Shown here: piece after piece, positions 24,933-35,573 of the stretch
Numbering within the stretch: the stretch's first letter is position 1
How the letters are laid out: each line of letters starts with the position of its first letter
Origin: Plasmodium coatneyi
Taxonomy: Eukaryota; Apicomplexa; Aconoidasida; Haemosporida; Plasmodiidae
DNA: 64,000 bases
Reading direction: 5' to 3'
Assembly: GCF_001680005.1 (NCBI RefSeq)
Contig: NC_033561.1
Coordinates: forward strand, 372,001 to 436,000
Made by a program: the position numbers and the translations under genes
The notes under the pieces: model-generated
What the model was told of the DNA's origin: nothing
What the model saw: only the letters and a program-made list of their open reading frames with translations
Databases searched by the model: none

Positions 24933-25940
24933 TCACATTTGCAAATACCTAGTCATATCGGATGAAAAACCGTTAAGCGTATCCGCAAGTTCTTCATTTT
25001 CCTGCAGCGAATTTGTCATGTACTGAACTAACTCTTCCACTTTTTCTTTCTTCTCATCAATGTCTGTGTATTCTTGTAAATGGATCATGTGTATAGTTTC
25101 ATCATTTAGTAAGGAATTCAATCCCTGTTCCTCCGTGATTTCATCTGCCTCTCCGTCATTGTCATATCGATATACAATTTCTTCATCCTCATCGTCGTCA
25201 TTGTTATCTACACCATCGTTGGGGTCGTTCTGTGTGCCCTCGTCATTTTCCTCATCCACATTATTATCATCACCATCATCGTAAATTTCGTCCAGAACTT
25301 CTTCTTCCACATCATTCACCGAGGTTTCCGCTTCCTTGTCAAGTTCTAGCGTGAGTTTTCCATTGTTAATAGGAGGGCTGGGTACTTCTTCTGTAGGAGG
25401 GTTTTCCGCGGGGTTCTGAGAATCTATCACTTGTTCCTGTTGTTGCTCCTGCTGTGGCGTTGCTGTATTTGCCGGTCCCGGTGGAAACAGAGGTTTCTCC
25501 CCACCTATGACTATGTTAAGGGCTGGCTTAACTACAGTGTTTAAAAATAACCGCGCCAGCGTTACGCTGAACGGGCGGGCACTGTCCGAACTGGCTGCAT
25601 CACTTGTACCATCACCCGTACTATTAGTATCTCCTTCTGCGGTATCAGACCCTTCTTCCGTGTCCCCCTGTATGAGTGAATTTCCCAAAGTGGGTACCCC
25701 CGTCGAGCCCAGCACTGCCCCGCCATCGTGCCCAGGGGGTGTGTGGACGTTCTGATGAGTTCCGTTGTGTCCGCTTAACGTCTTTTGGCTCTGTTCACTG
25801 TCATCATTATTCGAGGCGCCACTCCTAAAACTAGGCTTCCCCGCATTGGCAACAACGTAACCTGGGACGCCCTTTTTGTAGAGGCAGAAATTTAAAAGGA
25901 AGACAAAGTAAAAAATGGCAAAGTCGGAAAATTTCCCCAT
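24933..25940 (-). CDS. MSP3-like protein C
   Basis: A single exon of 335 residues. It starts MGKFSDFAIFYFVFLLNFCL, a signal peptide, and after it has GKPSFRSGASNN, a diverged form of the NLRxG tag. The middle is Gly/Ser/Thr-rich (for example VHTPPGHDGGAVLGSTG), followed by a Gln/Pro stretch and a long Asp/Glu/Asn-rich acidic region. The C-terminus, EELVQYMTNSLQENEELADT then GFSSDMTRYLQM, follows the family pattern of a hydrophobic helix, an acidic turn, and a D(M/L)xxYL ending. There is no transmembrane segment or GPI signal. It is probably a secreted merozoite surface or parasitophorous vacuole protein, with low-complexity parts likely to vary between isolates. Confidence 0.83.
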   Translation of the reverse strand: MGKFSDFAIFYFVFLLNFCLYKKGVPGYVVANAGKPSFRSGASNNDDSEQSQKTLSGHNGTHQNVHTPPGHDGGAVLGSTGVPTLGNSLIQGDTEEGSDTAEGDTNSTGDGTSDAASSDSARPFSVTLARLFLNTVVKPALNIVIGGEKPLFPPGPANTATPQQEQQQEQVIDSQNPAENPPTEEVPSPPINNGKLTLELDKEAETSVNDVEEEVLDEIYDDGDDNNVDEENDEGTQNDPNDGVDNNDDDEDEEIVYRYDNDGEADEITEEQGLNSLLNDETIHMIHLQEYTDIDEKKEKVEELVQYMTNSLQENEELADTLNGFSSDMTRYLQM

Positions 25941-27677
25941 ATTTTCTACCTTCGGGAAAATTACACAAAAAGGTGGCGACCAAATGGGTAAAAGGGAAAA
26001 TGGACAAGTGGGCTAATGCGCAAAAATTGTGCGGGAAAAAATTAGCGTCAATTTAGTTCCAGTCTTGGCGTCAAGTTGACACAACTTTGAGGAACTTTTT
26101 TTCCAAATTTTCCCAACGTACGCTCCCTTCTGTGTCACTCGAAACTCCGCAGAACAGTGGGTGATCCATTAAAACGGATAAATTCGCAGTTTGGAAAATT
26201 ACGCAAAAAGGTGAAATAATTAAATTACCTTCCTGTTTTTTCGTAAATTCACGGAAAAGTTAACGCACTAATTTTAAATTGCTTGGGCTTCACTGTGTTG
26301 TAACATGGGAAAATTAGAAAAGGGGCTGTCAAAGCGTGAAAGTTGTTTAACCGTGGTAAGAAGTTCCTTTATTTTGCGCTAATTTCCCAACATTTTGCGA
26401 AGAAATAGGAAAAAAAAAAAAAAAAAAAAAGCATCTGGAAACGGGTTCATACAACAGCGTGTGTAACACACAACTGCCTAGCCGTCCTCCCAACAACACT
26501 TAAAGAATTTTTTTTTTTTCCCCTTTTTAATACATTGTTTTTATCGAACGTGGGGTAACACACACCCCACACGACAATCACTCCAATGGAGGAAACTTCT
26601 CCGAAACGGGAACATTAAATTTTGTGGAAATTTCTCATCCCTATGTAAACTTACGAACGCTTATTCACTTGTGTGCGTGCTAACGGCGGATCGGCGAAGA
26701 CAGTCCCCATCTACACCATTTCCTACAGGTGTGGGAACCGTCTCCCAATTTGTTCCAGCGCAAATGTTTACTTATTCGCACCACTTTGTAACATTAGGCC
26801 ACATTTGGACACATGCGCTAACAGAACAGTGTGCGAACAATTTTTTCTTTTTCTTTTTTTCTTTTCTTTCCCCCCCCTTTTGAAAGTGCAAAATTGCAAC
26901 GATTTTCATGTCCCATTTTTTTTTTGTTTATGTTCCTTTCCTTGCAATGCGGAGAGGCGAAAAAAAGGTGTGCCAAAAATTGTAACATTTTTGTCAACGA
27001 AAAAAAAAAAAAATCACCTCTTATGAATTTCCCTTCCGTGGGTATTTCACTTCCATGGAGAATAATACCCCCATAAGCTTTAACGACAAAAAGTTGAAAA
27101 AAAAAAAAAAAAAAAAAAGACGATCGTGTTTTTTCCATTTTGTGCATATTTCCCGGGAAGAATAAAAATGTGTTAAAAATAGGGAGGTTTTTTTTTTTTT
27201 TTTTCCTTTTTACGTCCTGCGTTCTACCATGTAGTGTTCCGTGTGACTAAGGGAGGATGGCCAGATGCGCAAATCTGCGAACGTAAAAATGGGAGGTGCG
27301 TGTAGCTAAAATGAATGCATGCACACGTAGGAGCATTTCTGTGCCATTCAGCCCCAACAAACAGCCACCCAGGAAGGAACATATACCGAAACACAACCAA
27401 ACGATCAAGCGAGGAGACAAAGCTGGGCTCTCCCCCATTCACGCCGATCGAGTCGAATCCGCCTCACAGAAAAGTTCACCCTCCCAGTATGCTCCAAACT
27501 TCAAGATGTTCTGACAGTTGAGCATAATTTATCCCTCAAGGAGTGGTCCTCGGCCATACTCGTCATTTCGTTCCACGAGGGGACTTCGTGAAAAGAATGG
27601 GGGATGCCACAAACTGTCACGAAATGCCATGAACTGTCACGAACTACCATGAACCTCCGCTAAGTGGCGCACCGGCC
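25941..27677. other. Intergenic spacer between MSP3-like C and D
   Basis: No gene is supported. Poly-A/T runs occur at about 26409-26430, 26510, 27001, 27098 and 27189. Just beyond the stop codon of gene D there is a small imperfect repeat (27607-27657). Confidence 0.6.
27607..27657. repeat. Short imperfect tandem repeat
   Basis: ACTGTCACGAA, TGCCATGAACTGTCACGAA and CTACCATGAAC alternate. The repeated words are CTGTCACGAA and CCATGAAC. It sits in the 3' flank of the minus-strand gene D. Confidence 0.5.
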
Positions 27678-28808
27678 CTACTGATTCATTATCAGATCCG
27701 CTGCATCTGTCGTTAAGAACACGAGGATGCCCTTATAATCAGGGTCATACATTAATGCATGGAGCATATTTTTTAATATTTTGGTCGTCTTTTTTTTAAT
27801 TCTGTGAATGTTTTTGTAGCATCTGATATTCAACCTGGATGTCAGGGTATCGGTGGGTACTTTTTTCTTCTGCCGTAATCTTCCCTCCTGGGTGCGTTTA
27901 TTTTCGGTTCGTTTCCAATTAGAGTTCCTGTTCCAATTGGTAGTCCTCTTTTTCTTTCTTCCCTGTTCGCTGCTCTCATTGTCCCTTTCTTCATCCTCAT
28001 TGTATTCATCTTCATTTTGCAAAGGCTCCTCTCCCCCTTTCTGCTTTTCCCGGTTTTCACTTAACTCTTCCTCATTCCACTGGGAAGTAAGCTTATTGGC
28101 TCTGTCTAGGTATTTACTTCTGTTGGGACCATCTTTTGGGGGAAAATTTCTTCCTTGATGAAGAACCCTAGGCTGACACATACATACAGGGATGGTAGCA
28201 GAAACGGATGATACTCTCTTACCCATCCTCTGATTGTTCTCTCCAGCGTATGAACCATCAGAATGAACTAAATAGTTACCATATACATACCCGCAGAAGT
28301 GGCTCCCACGCCAAGCACTGCCTGAATGAACTTCCCACCTAAGTGGAGAATTCCCTTTTTTTGTTTTTTCTTTTTGTTTTTTTAAATTTTGTACCTCTTT
28401 TTCGTCGTAATTAGAATGGTCGATCTGATCACGAAGGGGGGTACTCTCCTGTTGGGTTGCTCTATGGAAAGGTGCCTCCTTTTTTATGTCTCCAAAACTT
28501 TGATCAGAGTCCCATTTGGTAATTTCATCCCCGTGTTGCCTTTTCCCTGTATCATTTCCTATCAGAGCGTCCACAATTGCGTCAATGTCTGATGGTAAGT
28601 CTGTTTCTCCCTCCATATCGGTGCCCCAAATGGGACTCCACTCATCCACGTATAAACCACCCATTAGAGGACCTTTCCTTAAATGTGACTTCTCTACAAT
28701 TACGTCACTCCACCCACTTTCGGACTCTATTTCCAGTGTTTTCCTTCCGTCACATAAGTGGTGGGGGGAGAGAAACAAATAGAAAGCGATACATAGCACT
28801 TTGAGCAT
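27678..28808 (-). CDS. Divergent, basic MSP3-like protein D
   Basis: A single exon of 376 residues. The signal peptide (MLKVLCIAFYLFLSPHHLCD) is followed by KSHLRKGPLMGG, which keeps the LRxG core of the family tag. Unlike its neighbours the protein is not acidic overall. It is rich in Trp, Lys, Arg and Asn (TTNWNRNSNWKRTENKRTQEG) and has a few cysteines, including CMCQ. The end, KILKNMLHALMYDPDYKGILVFLTTDAADLI, keeps the spacing of the MSP3 C-terminal helix pair. Position and orientation within the cluster also support membership. It could bind a different partner from its acidic paralogues. The alternative is an unrelated secreted protein at the same locus. Confidence 0.75.
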   Translation of the reverse strand: MLKVLCIAFYLFLSPHHLCDGRKTLEIESESGWSDVIVEKSHLRKGPLMGGLYVDEWSPIWGTDMEGETDLPSDIDAIVDALIGNDTGKRQHGDEITKWDSDQSFGDIKKEAPFHRATQQESTPLRDQIDHSNYDEKEVQNLKKQKEKTKKGNSPLRWEVHSGSAWRGSHFCGYVYGNYLVHSDGSYAGENNQRMGKRVSSVSATIPVCMCQPRVLHQGRNFPPKDGPNRSKYLDRANKLTSQWNEEELSENREKQKGGEEPLQNEDEYNEDEERDNESSEQGRKKKRTTNWNRNSNWKRTENKRTQEGRLRQKKKVPTDTLTSRLNIRCYKNIHRIKKKTTKILKNMLHALMYDPDYKGILVFLTTDAADLIMNQ

Positions 28809-30382
28809 TATGTTCCTCGTTCAAATGGAAAAGGGACGCATAAATTAAGACAAACTTTTTTTTTTTCACACCTGGTTGTGTGACATCTGCAATGTTTTCA
28901 TGGAAACTGTCTTGTTGAGAGCGTTGTATGGTCCTATTCATACGCACGAGGGAAGAGGAAAAGTGGAAAAAAGGTCCAAAAAAAAAAAAAAAAATTACCT
29001 GCAACCCCTTCAGAAGAGTGAACCAAAACGCAGATTATGCATTTAGAAAAAAAGCTAATTACAAAAACTGCACATAAATAACTGTGATTTCCATTTGATA
29101 CTCATTTTGGGTGCACAATTTTGATTAAAAAAACATTTTAGTTTTCCCTCCTTCGGGTCAGACTAAATCAGTTGTTTTAAAAGCCTACTGGAGATCTCCT
29201 GCCCATTTGTCTCCTTAAGTGGGCGTCCTGCTTATTCCTGCGTGAGCGACTGCCCCACTGAGAACGGTCACCCTGTTGGGCAATTTGCATGCGGCTCGAA
29301 CCACTCCCTAATTACGTGCAACCCGTCCTAGCAAATGTAACTCTTATCGAGCACCTCCACTTTTTAATTTTCCAAACGGGGCCAACCTATCGATTGGGAA
29401 AAAGAAAAAGAACAGTTAAGAAAAAAGTGTGCAATTCGTCGTGACGGGTAGAATGAGCTTCATCATTAAGTTCACTTCATTTTGTCTTTCTAGATCCTGT
29501 GTGTGGGGGGAGCCTACATGCAAACTACGCAGCGAAATTGTTTCCTCATTTCGAACCCCCTCCCCGAACGTTCCCTTAAGGGACATTATTTCAGGCGATT
29601 AACTGTGTAGCGAAAACAAAAAATATATATACCAAACGGGGGAGGGTCACCTTTGGGAAGTACACCACATAGGCTGAGACAAAGTGCACTGCTCCCCATC
29701 TCGTCAAGTGAAAATAAATTGGGCAAATTATTCAGCCAGTTTTTTTTTTCTTTTAACTGAGCAGCTGTTCATTTTTAATTTCCCCCCAAATGAATTACAA
29801 CTCCATCGACATAAAACGATTTTTCCATGTGTCGTGTGAGGAACCACTTCCCCGTTTTACAAATAGGCTCAGTACGGATGATCCGCACGAGACACGCACT
29901 TATTCTAACTTGATATCCCATGCATTGCACGAAATGATTTCCCCATTGGAGGGACAAAAAAGGGGGAAAAAAAAAATTACTTCAATTTAATTGGTACCCA
30001 TATCCGTCTGATCATCGCATTGATGAATTTTCCTTTTTTTACAATTCACGTGTGTTGTTCTTATTGAAAATTAACCCCAATTGGTTTGTCCCAACCAGCG
30101 CAGGCAGTAAATTTTATTACCCCCTACGAAAGTTATTTTCATAAAAAAAAAAATTATTTTAAAATTTGCTCACCTCACAGTTGTTTTGTAAAAGACTTTT
30201 TTTTTTTTTTTTTTTTTTTTCCCATCATGTGTGTATCACTTGTTGGGTGACAAATTGGGGGCCTATTTATTGGCAGCATATTTTTTTATGCGCCACTAGG
30301 GAAAATCGCCCAAGGGATTTATTATGCGAACCGATTTGCTCACGCGAGTCCATGTGTTCATACACAATAGCGCCAAAACAGG
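28809..30382. other. Intergenic spacer between MSP3-like D and E
   Basis: No gene is supported. A poly-T run lies at 30197-30220 and an A run at 28979-28994. The rest is non-repetitive spacer. Confidence 0.6.
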
Positions 30383-32582
30383 TTATCCTAACATGAGGAT
30401 GAATTGCGAAATATCGTCAGATAAATTCTTGATGGTGTCATCGATTGAGCTATTATCATCGTCCAGTAAATTCAGCAAAGTGTTCACGAAGGCTTCAGCT
30501 GACTTCTTACTCTGCACATTGTCCTTGTACTTTTCCGCAAGAGCACTATGGATGACGGCTTCGCTGATTAGTGGTTTAGGCCCTACATTAGCATTATCCG
30601 GGTTGTTTGGCTCCGTTGGATTTGTTTGCGCGTTCTGCGTTTCTGTTATCTGTTGCTCATTTTCTTGGACTTCAATTTCGTCCTCCTCTTCTTCTTCATC
30701 ATCTTCAACCTCCACGTCTACATCGTCATAGTTTGCGTTATCAGTTTCTCCCCCTTCTTCCGTTTCGTCTTCCTGAGCATCCTCCTTCTCCACGTCGTCC
30801 TGTACTTCCATTTCCACCAACACTTCTTCCTCCTTCGGACTGATATCCTTATTCAGGTCACTGATATTTACTTCCTCTAAGCTGTTAGGGGTTGCTGGAC
30901 CTGCTGGACCTCCATTTTGTCCACCCCCTCCTTGTACAGTTACTTCTGTTGTTGGTGTCAATGTTCCTGAAGCTGTCACTGGATCAGTAACTTGAACTGA
31001 ATTAGAATTAATGGAAGTAGAATCAGGTACCTGAGGGGAAGGTTCTGCATCATGGGAGGGTCCAGCTGCGGATGCATTAGTGGCAGTACCCCCCACACCA
31101 CCAACACTACTAGTGGTACTACCAGGAGTACCGGATGAACCTGCTTGATGAGGATTGGGGTCTGGTTTAGGTTTTGGTGGATCATTCATATTGCCAGCTT
31201 CAACGTATGCATAGGTGAGATTATCGTCTGTTAAAGGATTCTTTAACTTTGCCTGATCTGAGAAGTAAAATAGGGAAAATGATTTCAGTATAATAAGGAA
31301 TGATGGAAACTTGAATAATGCGTGCACCCTTATGCATCCTCGTGCGCCCTTTTCCCTTTATTGTACTTTCAGGTGTACCTTATGGTGTATACTCCCGGAA
31401 GTGCTCACTTCCTTAGAACGGCAATTCTTTCTGTACTCTTACCATTCGTTGGTCCTGTAGAATCAGTGACACCTGTACTAATGGAGTCTGGTCTAGGGCT
31501 ACCAGTATTTTGGTTACCACTGTTCTGGTCAACACCGGGATTAACATTTTGTTCTGTTTGAGAATGGGGGAGCTGGGTTTGAGGAGTATCACCCGCAGCT
31601 GGACTAACGGCTCCGGGAACCCCTGCACCTGGTACTACCGGGATACCTGTTCCAGGGACACCAACTCCTGGAACACCACCTACCCCTGGAACACCAGGTA
31701 CCACACCACCAGCACCTGGAGCAACCCCTACTCCTGGAGCAACTCCTACTCCAGGGGCAACACCTACCCCCGGAGCAACACCAACTCCTGGTGCCACCCC
31801 TACCCCTGGAGCAACTCCTACCCCAGGTGCAACTCCTACCCCAGGTGCAACTCCTACCCCAGGTGCAACTCCTACCCCAGGTGCAACTCCTACCCCAGGT
31901 GCAACTCCTACTCCTGGTGCAACACCTACGACACCACTAGCTTGTACACCTAAAAAGTGAGTAAGAAGAGGGAAAGGAGGGGGAAAGGGAAGGTTAATTA
32001 TGTATGATCGGTAGCAGTTAGAGGAGTAGTGGTCTGTGCACTCGGGGGTATAGGTGCTTCTCTCCTTTTTTTTTTGTATGTTTAATAATAGTTTTGGATT
32101 ATACATATATGTTACCTTGTAAACCTGTCGTGGCTCCGGATGTTCCTTCTGCAGGTGGAGTTTCTTGTTGTGGTTGTTCATCATTACCTAAGAAGTAAAT
32201 AATAGTTATCAGTGATATATGTAATCATGGATCACTGAAACCGAGGAATGTTGTTGGGTGTACTGAGGATGTAGATGCTTCCTGTAGTGGATTACCTCCT
32301 TCTTTTATCCTTACCTGTTGCATGCCCTGTAGGAACAGTGGAATCTGAACCGAACGCCACTACCTCATTGTCATTCCCCTGCACGGAGAACCACCCCCCA
32401 TGCTGCTTCTTCAAATTTGGATGTCCCTCGACCCCTCCATGACCAGCCAAATTCCCAGCCTGTCCAAACCCATTTCTCAAATTCGTTTTTATCTGATTTG
32501 AGTTGGTTACCTTTGCAAAATTTAAGTAAATTAAAATGTTCCAAAGGGAAAGGTAAAAGGGGATCTTCCAAATGGCCTTCAT
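30383..32582 (-). CDS. MSP3-like protein E with elastin-type VGVAPG repeats
   Basis: Four exons join in phase on the minus strand: 32582-32315, 32187-32116, 31949-31443 and 31257-30383, giving 573 residues. Exon 1 encodes a signal peptide (MKAIWKIPFYLSLWNILIYL) and TNLRNGFG, the MSP3 tag. Exon 2 is a short Gln/Pro/Thr-rich insert. Exon 3 encodes 12 copies of the hexapeptide VGVAPG followed by Val-Pro-Gly-rich sequence (GVPGVGGVPGVGVPG). Exon 4 starts acidic, has PPKPKPDPNPHQAGSSG, then Gly/Thr/Ser and Asp/Glu stretches, and ends with the family C-terminus (AEAFVNTLLNLLDDD, then NLSDDISQFILMLG). All three introns are phase 1, 127-185 bp long, with GTAAG/GTAAC donors. Its neighbours in the cluster appear intronless, so this gene stands out. 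VGVAPG is the known bioactive repeat of vertebrate tropoelastin. Confidence 0.85.
31714..31929 (-). repeat. 18-bp coding repeat, 12 copies of VGVAPG
   Basis: Twelve 18-bp units encode Val-Gly-Val-Ala-Pro-Gly without interruption. Units between about 31815 and 31915 are identical in DNA (CCAGGTGCAACTCCTACC on the plus strand), while the flanking units differ at third positions. This is the pattern of a repeat kept at the protein level and recently expanded in its middle. Confidence 0.93.
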
Positions 32583-34200
32583 TTTAACTCCTTCTTAATT
32601 ACTACACGTGTGGAAACAAAAAAGGGAATAAGATGCTTAGAGGTGCATAGCTTCTTACGAATAGTTACACCCCGCACACACATACAGGGGGGTGAGTTGT
32701 TTATGTACCGCGTTGGTATGCAACTCGCTTACGTTAACAGACGAGTCGCCTCAGGTGAATCGGGAGGGCGAACACAATGGGCCAGATTCAATTTCGCGGG
32801 GTGCACCAACCGGTCTAGCGGGATGAAACTGGCCCCACGGCGAAAAAAAAAAAACACAAAGTAGCAAAATAAAATAGAGAAAGAAAATACAGTAATAAGA
32901 TGACAAAATAAAAATTAGCTAGAATTGTTCAGGACTAGCCAAACCGACTAGAACTTGCAAAAAAAAAAAAAAAAAAAAAAAATTTAGTTTAACGCACGCA
33001 GTCGCCAGGCCATCATCCGGTTGAACGATCGCACTGGACTGGGGTAGTGACAAACAATCTGAAAGTTCACACCAAAAAGAGAGAAATGTTTCCCTCCGCT
33101 TGATGGAAAAGGACGCGTTTTCTTTTCTTTTCTTTTCTTTTCTTTTTTTTTAAACTTCTTTTCCCCTTGGGTAGTTGTAAAAGTGGGGCATTTTTCAGTC
33201 TGCTGTGTCTGTCTGTTTGTCTGTTCGTTTTTTTTTTATCTTTTTTGCGCACAATTATCATCACACTATTGTCGCTACCTCTGGGAACGTAAAGATGGGA
33301 ATGTAAAAGGGGGAACGAATAATCGAATGGGTGCGGCGTCAAATAGGTGCACCGTTAAAATGTGTGAAGCGTTAACTGGGTAGCGCGCCAAACGGAGCGA
33401 CGATTCACACTTTGGTTCACCATTAAAAACTCCTTCATTGGAACACCTTAAGTGAGTTAAAAGGGTACACAACCAGTCGAAAGGTTGTCCTTTTTATTTT
33501 ATTTTATTTTTGCCATCTCTTCTTCCCTTGCAATATTTAAAGCGGACACACTTTAACCGATCCGTATTTTTGCGCACACACTCGTAGTGCTCTCTTCTAA
33601 CAAGCATGGTGTGAGAAACTGCTTTGTTAGACATTTTTAGGGAACACACATGTGGAACATGTACAACTCAGCAGTTCACACTTAGTGAAAAGGGAAGGCG
33701 CTTCTCCAAATGAAGAATGTGCGCAAAGGGGAATGTGCATTTGGCATAATAAAAAAAAAAAAGTTTGTTATTTTGACCTAATTGTTTGTGTACCTATTTT
33801 TGCCTTTTTCTATTTACTGTGCCTGTTCCGTTTTTTCCCGGCACCTTTTTTTCATCCTTTTTCTTCCATTTTTCCTCTATTTTACTTCTTCCCCATTTTT
33901 ACCTCCCTAACAAATTAACAAAAAACCAATTTCGCACATCCCCCTACTTACACACCTTTTCGAAATTTTTTAAAATGCTTAATGAATGAGCTGTCTAGCT
34001 AAAGCGAGTTTCGAAACTTTTGTGACTGCGCAAGTTTTACAGAAAAAAAAAAAAATAAAAGTGAGCTGCGAAGGGTGCATACCATTCTGTGTAACCCCTG
34101 GCTAATAGATGCAGCAAAAAAAAAAAAAAAAAAAAAAGAATTTTCCATTTTGCTAAAGGGTTTACATAGTTCGCTACGTAACACCTTAACGTGGAATAAA
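32583..34200. other. Intergenic spacer between MSP3-like E and F
   Basis: No gene is supported. It contains a TTTTC microsatellite (about 33117-33150), poly-A at 32959-32981 and 34115-34137, and otherwise A/T-rich sequence. Confidence 0.6.
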
Positions 34201-35334
34201 TCATGCAACCCCATTTCCCTCGTCCATGTTATTTAAAAAGTATTGAGCCATGTCCTGTGCTAACACTTTGACGGACTCGTCAACTTCGTTATCTTCCTTC
34301 AGCATGGTCACCAAGCCGTCCACTAAATTCTCGTTTTCTGTTTTAGTATTACCAATTTCGCTGTTGTCTGTTGCGGTGTCATTGGATGGGATCAATGTAT
34401 TATTTCCCTCTGCACCCTCATCATCCTGTGCATCCTTTTCATCCTCTTCACTTTCCTCTTCACTTTCCTGTTGTTGCCCATTTTCATCGACCACCTGGTC
34501 ATCTCCCTCATCATCATTTTCCTCCGAAACGGTTTCTTCCTTATCTTCAACCTGGCTGAGGCCGCTATACATTTCATGCATAATTCTTTGGGCCTCCTCC
34601 GGATCTTCTGTCAATATTAGGGGGTCCTGTTCTACCTGCGTTCCCTCCTCTTCAGGTTCTTGTACGGAATTCACACCGTCAACAGCTTCGACGGGGGAGG
34701 CATCACTCGGTTCTGCATCGGCTACGGGCGTATTCTGCTCAGATTCCTGATTTTGCTCTTCTACAGTGGCCACTGAGGGGGAGGATGGAACTTCACTTTG
34801 TTCGGTTTGCTGCTCTGCCGCAGGCAAGACACCAGGTGCAGCGTCCACACTTCCTCCTGTTTGCTCCTTTTCACATTCCTTCTCACATGCATCACATGCA
34901 TCACATGCTGGGCTTCCTGAACAATCATCGCCTTTGCAGTTCTCCTCAACGACACAGCCCTCTGGACATGCATTATCGCAGTCACAACTTTCTGGGCATT
35001 TGTTTTCACATTCTGTGCATTTGCTTTCACAATCTGTGCATTCGCTTTCAGAATCTGTGCATTCGCTTTCAGAATCTGAACATTTGCTTTCACATTCTGT
35101 GCATTCAGTTGAAGTAGGTGTATTACAGTCACTGCAATTTTCTTGCTGGGTTACCTCCTCATCTTCCGGCATCACTGGGGGGTCCGAAAACCCCGTCACG
35201 GCAGTCCTCAAATTCGGCTTCCCCAATTCTTTGACCTCCACATTCTGGACGCCGTCGACATTTCCTTCCGTTTCCGCGCATGCAAACTGCTTCACACAAA
35301 ATAAACAGAAAATTAGGTACACGCTGCTTTTCAT
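34201..35334 (-). CDS. MSP3-like protein F with cysteine-rich domain
   Basis: A single exon of 377 residues. I start at 35334 (MKSSVYLIFCLFCVKQFACA), which puts the signal peptide at the N-terminus, rather than at a Met 18 codons upstream. KPNLRTAVTG at about residue 40 is the family tag. Residues about 67-154 hold 21 cysteines, with spacing such as ECTDSESECTDCESKC and CDACDACEKEC, embedded in acidic Ser/Glu sequence. An acidic low-complexity region follows. The C-terminus, NLVDGLVTMLKEDNEVDES then VLAQDMAQYFLNNM, is the clearest copy of the conserved MSP3 C-terminal segment in the window. MSP3-family proteins usually have few or no cysteines, so this internal domain is exceptional. It might form a disulfide-stabilised or metal-binding module. 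Confidence 0.86.
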   Translation of the reverse strand: MKSSVYLIFCLFCVKQFACAETEGNVDGVQNVEVKELGKPNLRTAVTGFSDPPVMPEDEEVTQQENCSDCNTPTSTECTECESKCSDSESECTDSESECTDCESKCTECENKCPESCDCDNACPEGCVVEENCKGDDCSGSPACDACDACEKECEKEQTGGSVDAAPGVLPAAEQQTEQSEVPSSPSVATVEEQNQESEQNTPVADAEPSDASPVEAVDGVNSVQEPEEEGTQVEQDPLILTEDPEEAQRIMHEMYSGLSQVEDKEETVSEENDDEGDDQVVDENGQQQESEEESEEDEKDAQDDEGAEGNNTLIPSNDTATDNSEIGNTKTENENLVDGLVTMLKEDNEVDESVKVLAQDMAQYFLNNMDEGNGVA

Positions 35335-35523
35335 CTTGTTATTTCGTGATGGGAAATTCTGATTTGTGGAATTTTCGCAAAGTAGCAAAGTATCGAAAAG
35401 TTCTGTTCAAATGATAGACCCGTCTAAAGTGCAGTTTTGGAAATATTCACAAGTGGTACAGAATGGAATGATCGCTTGGTGATTTCGATTTTGGCTATTT
35501 GCCTCTGTTTTTGCAAAACTTTT

Positions 35524-35573
<50 letters not shown>

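Noticed and set aside
31714..31929. CRISPR-like regular 18-bp spacing
   Set aside because: There are no spacers. It is a coding tandem repeat in a eukaryotic gene.
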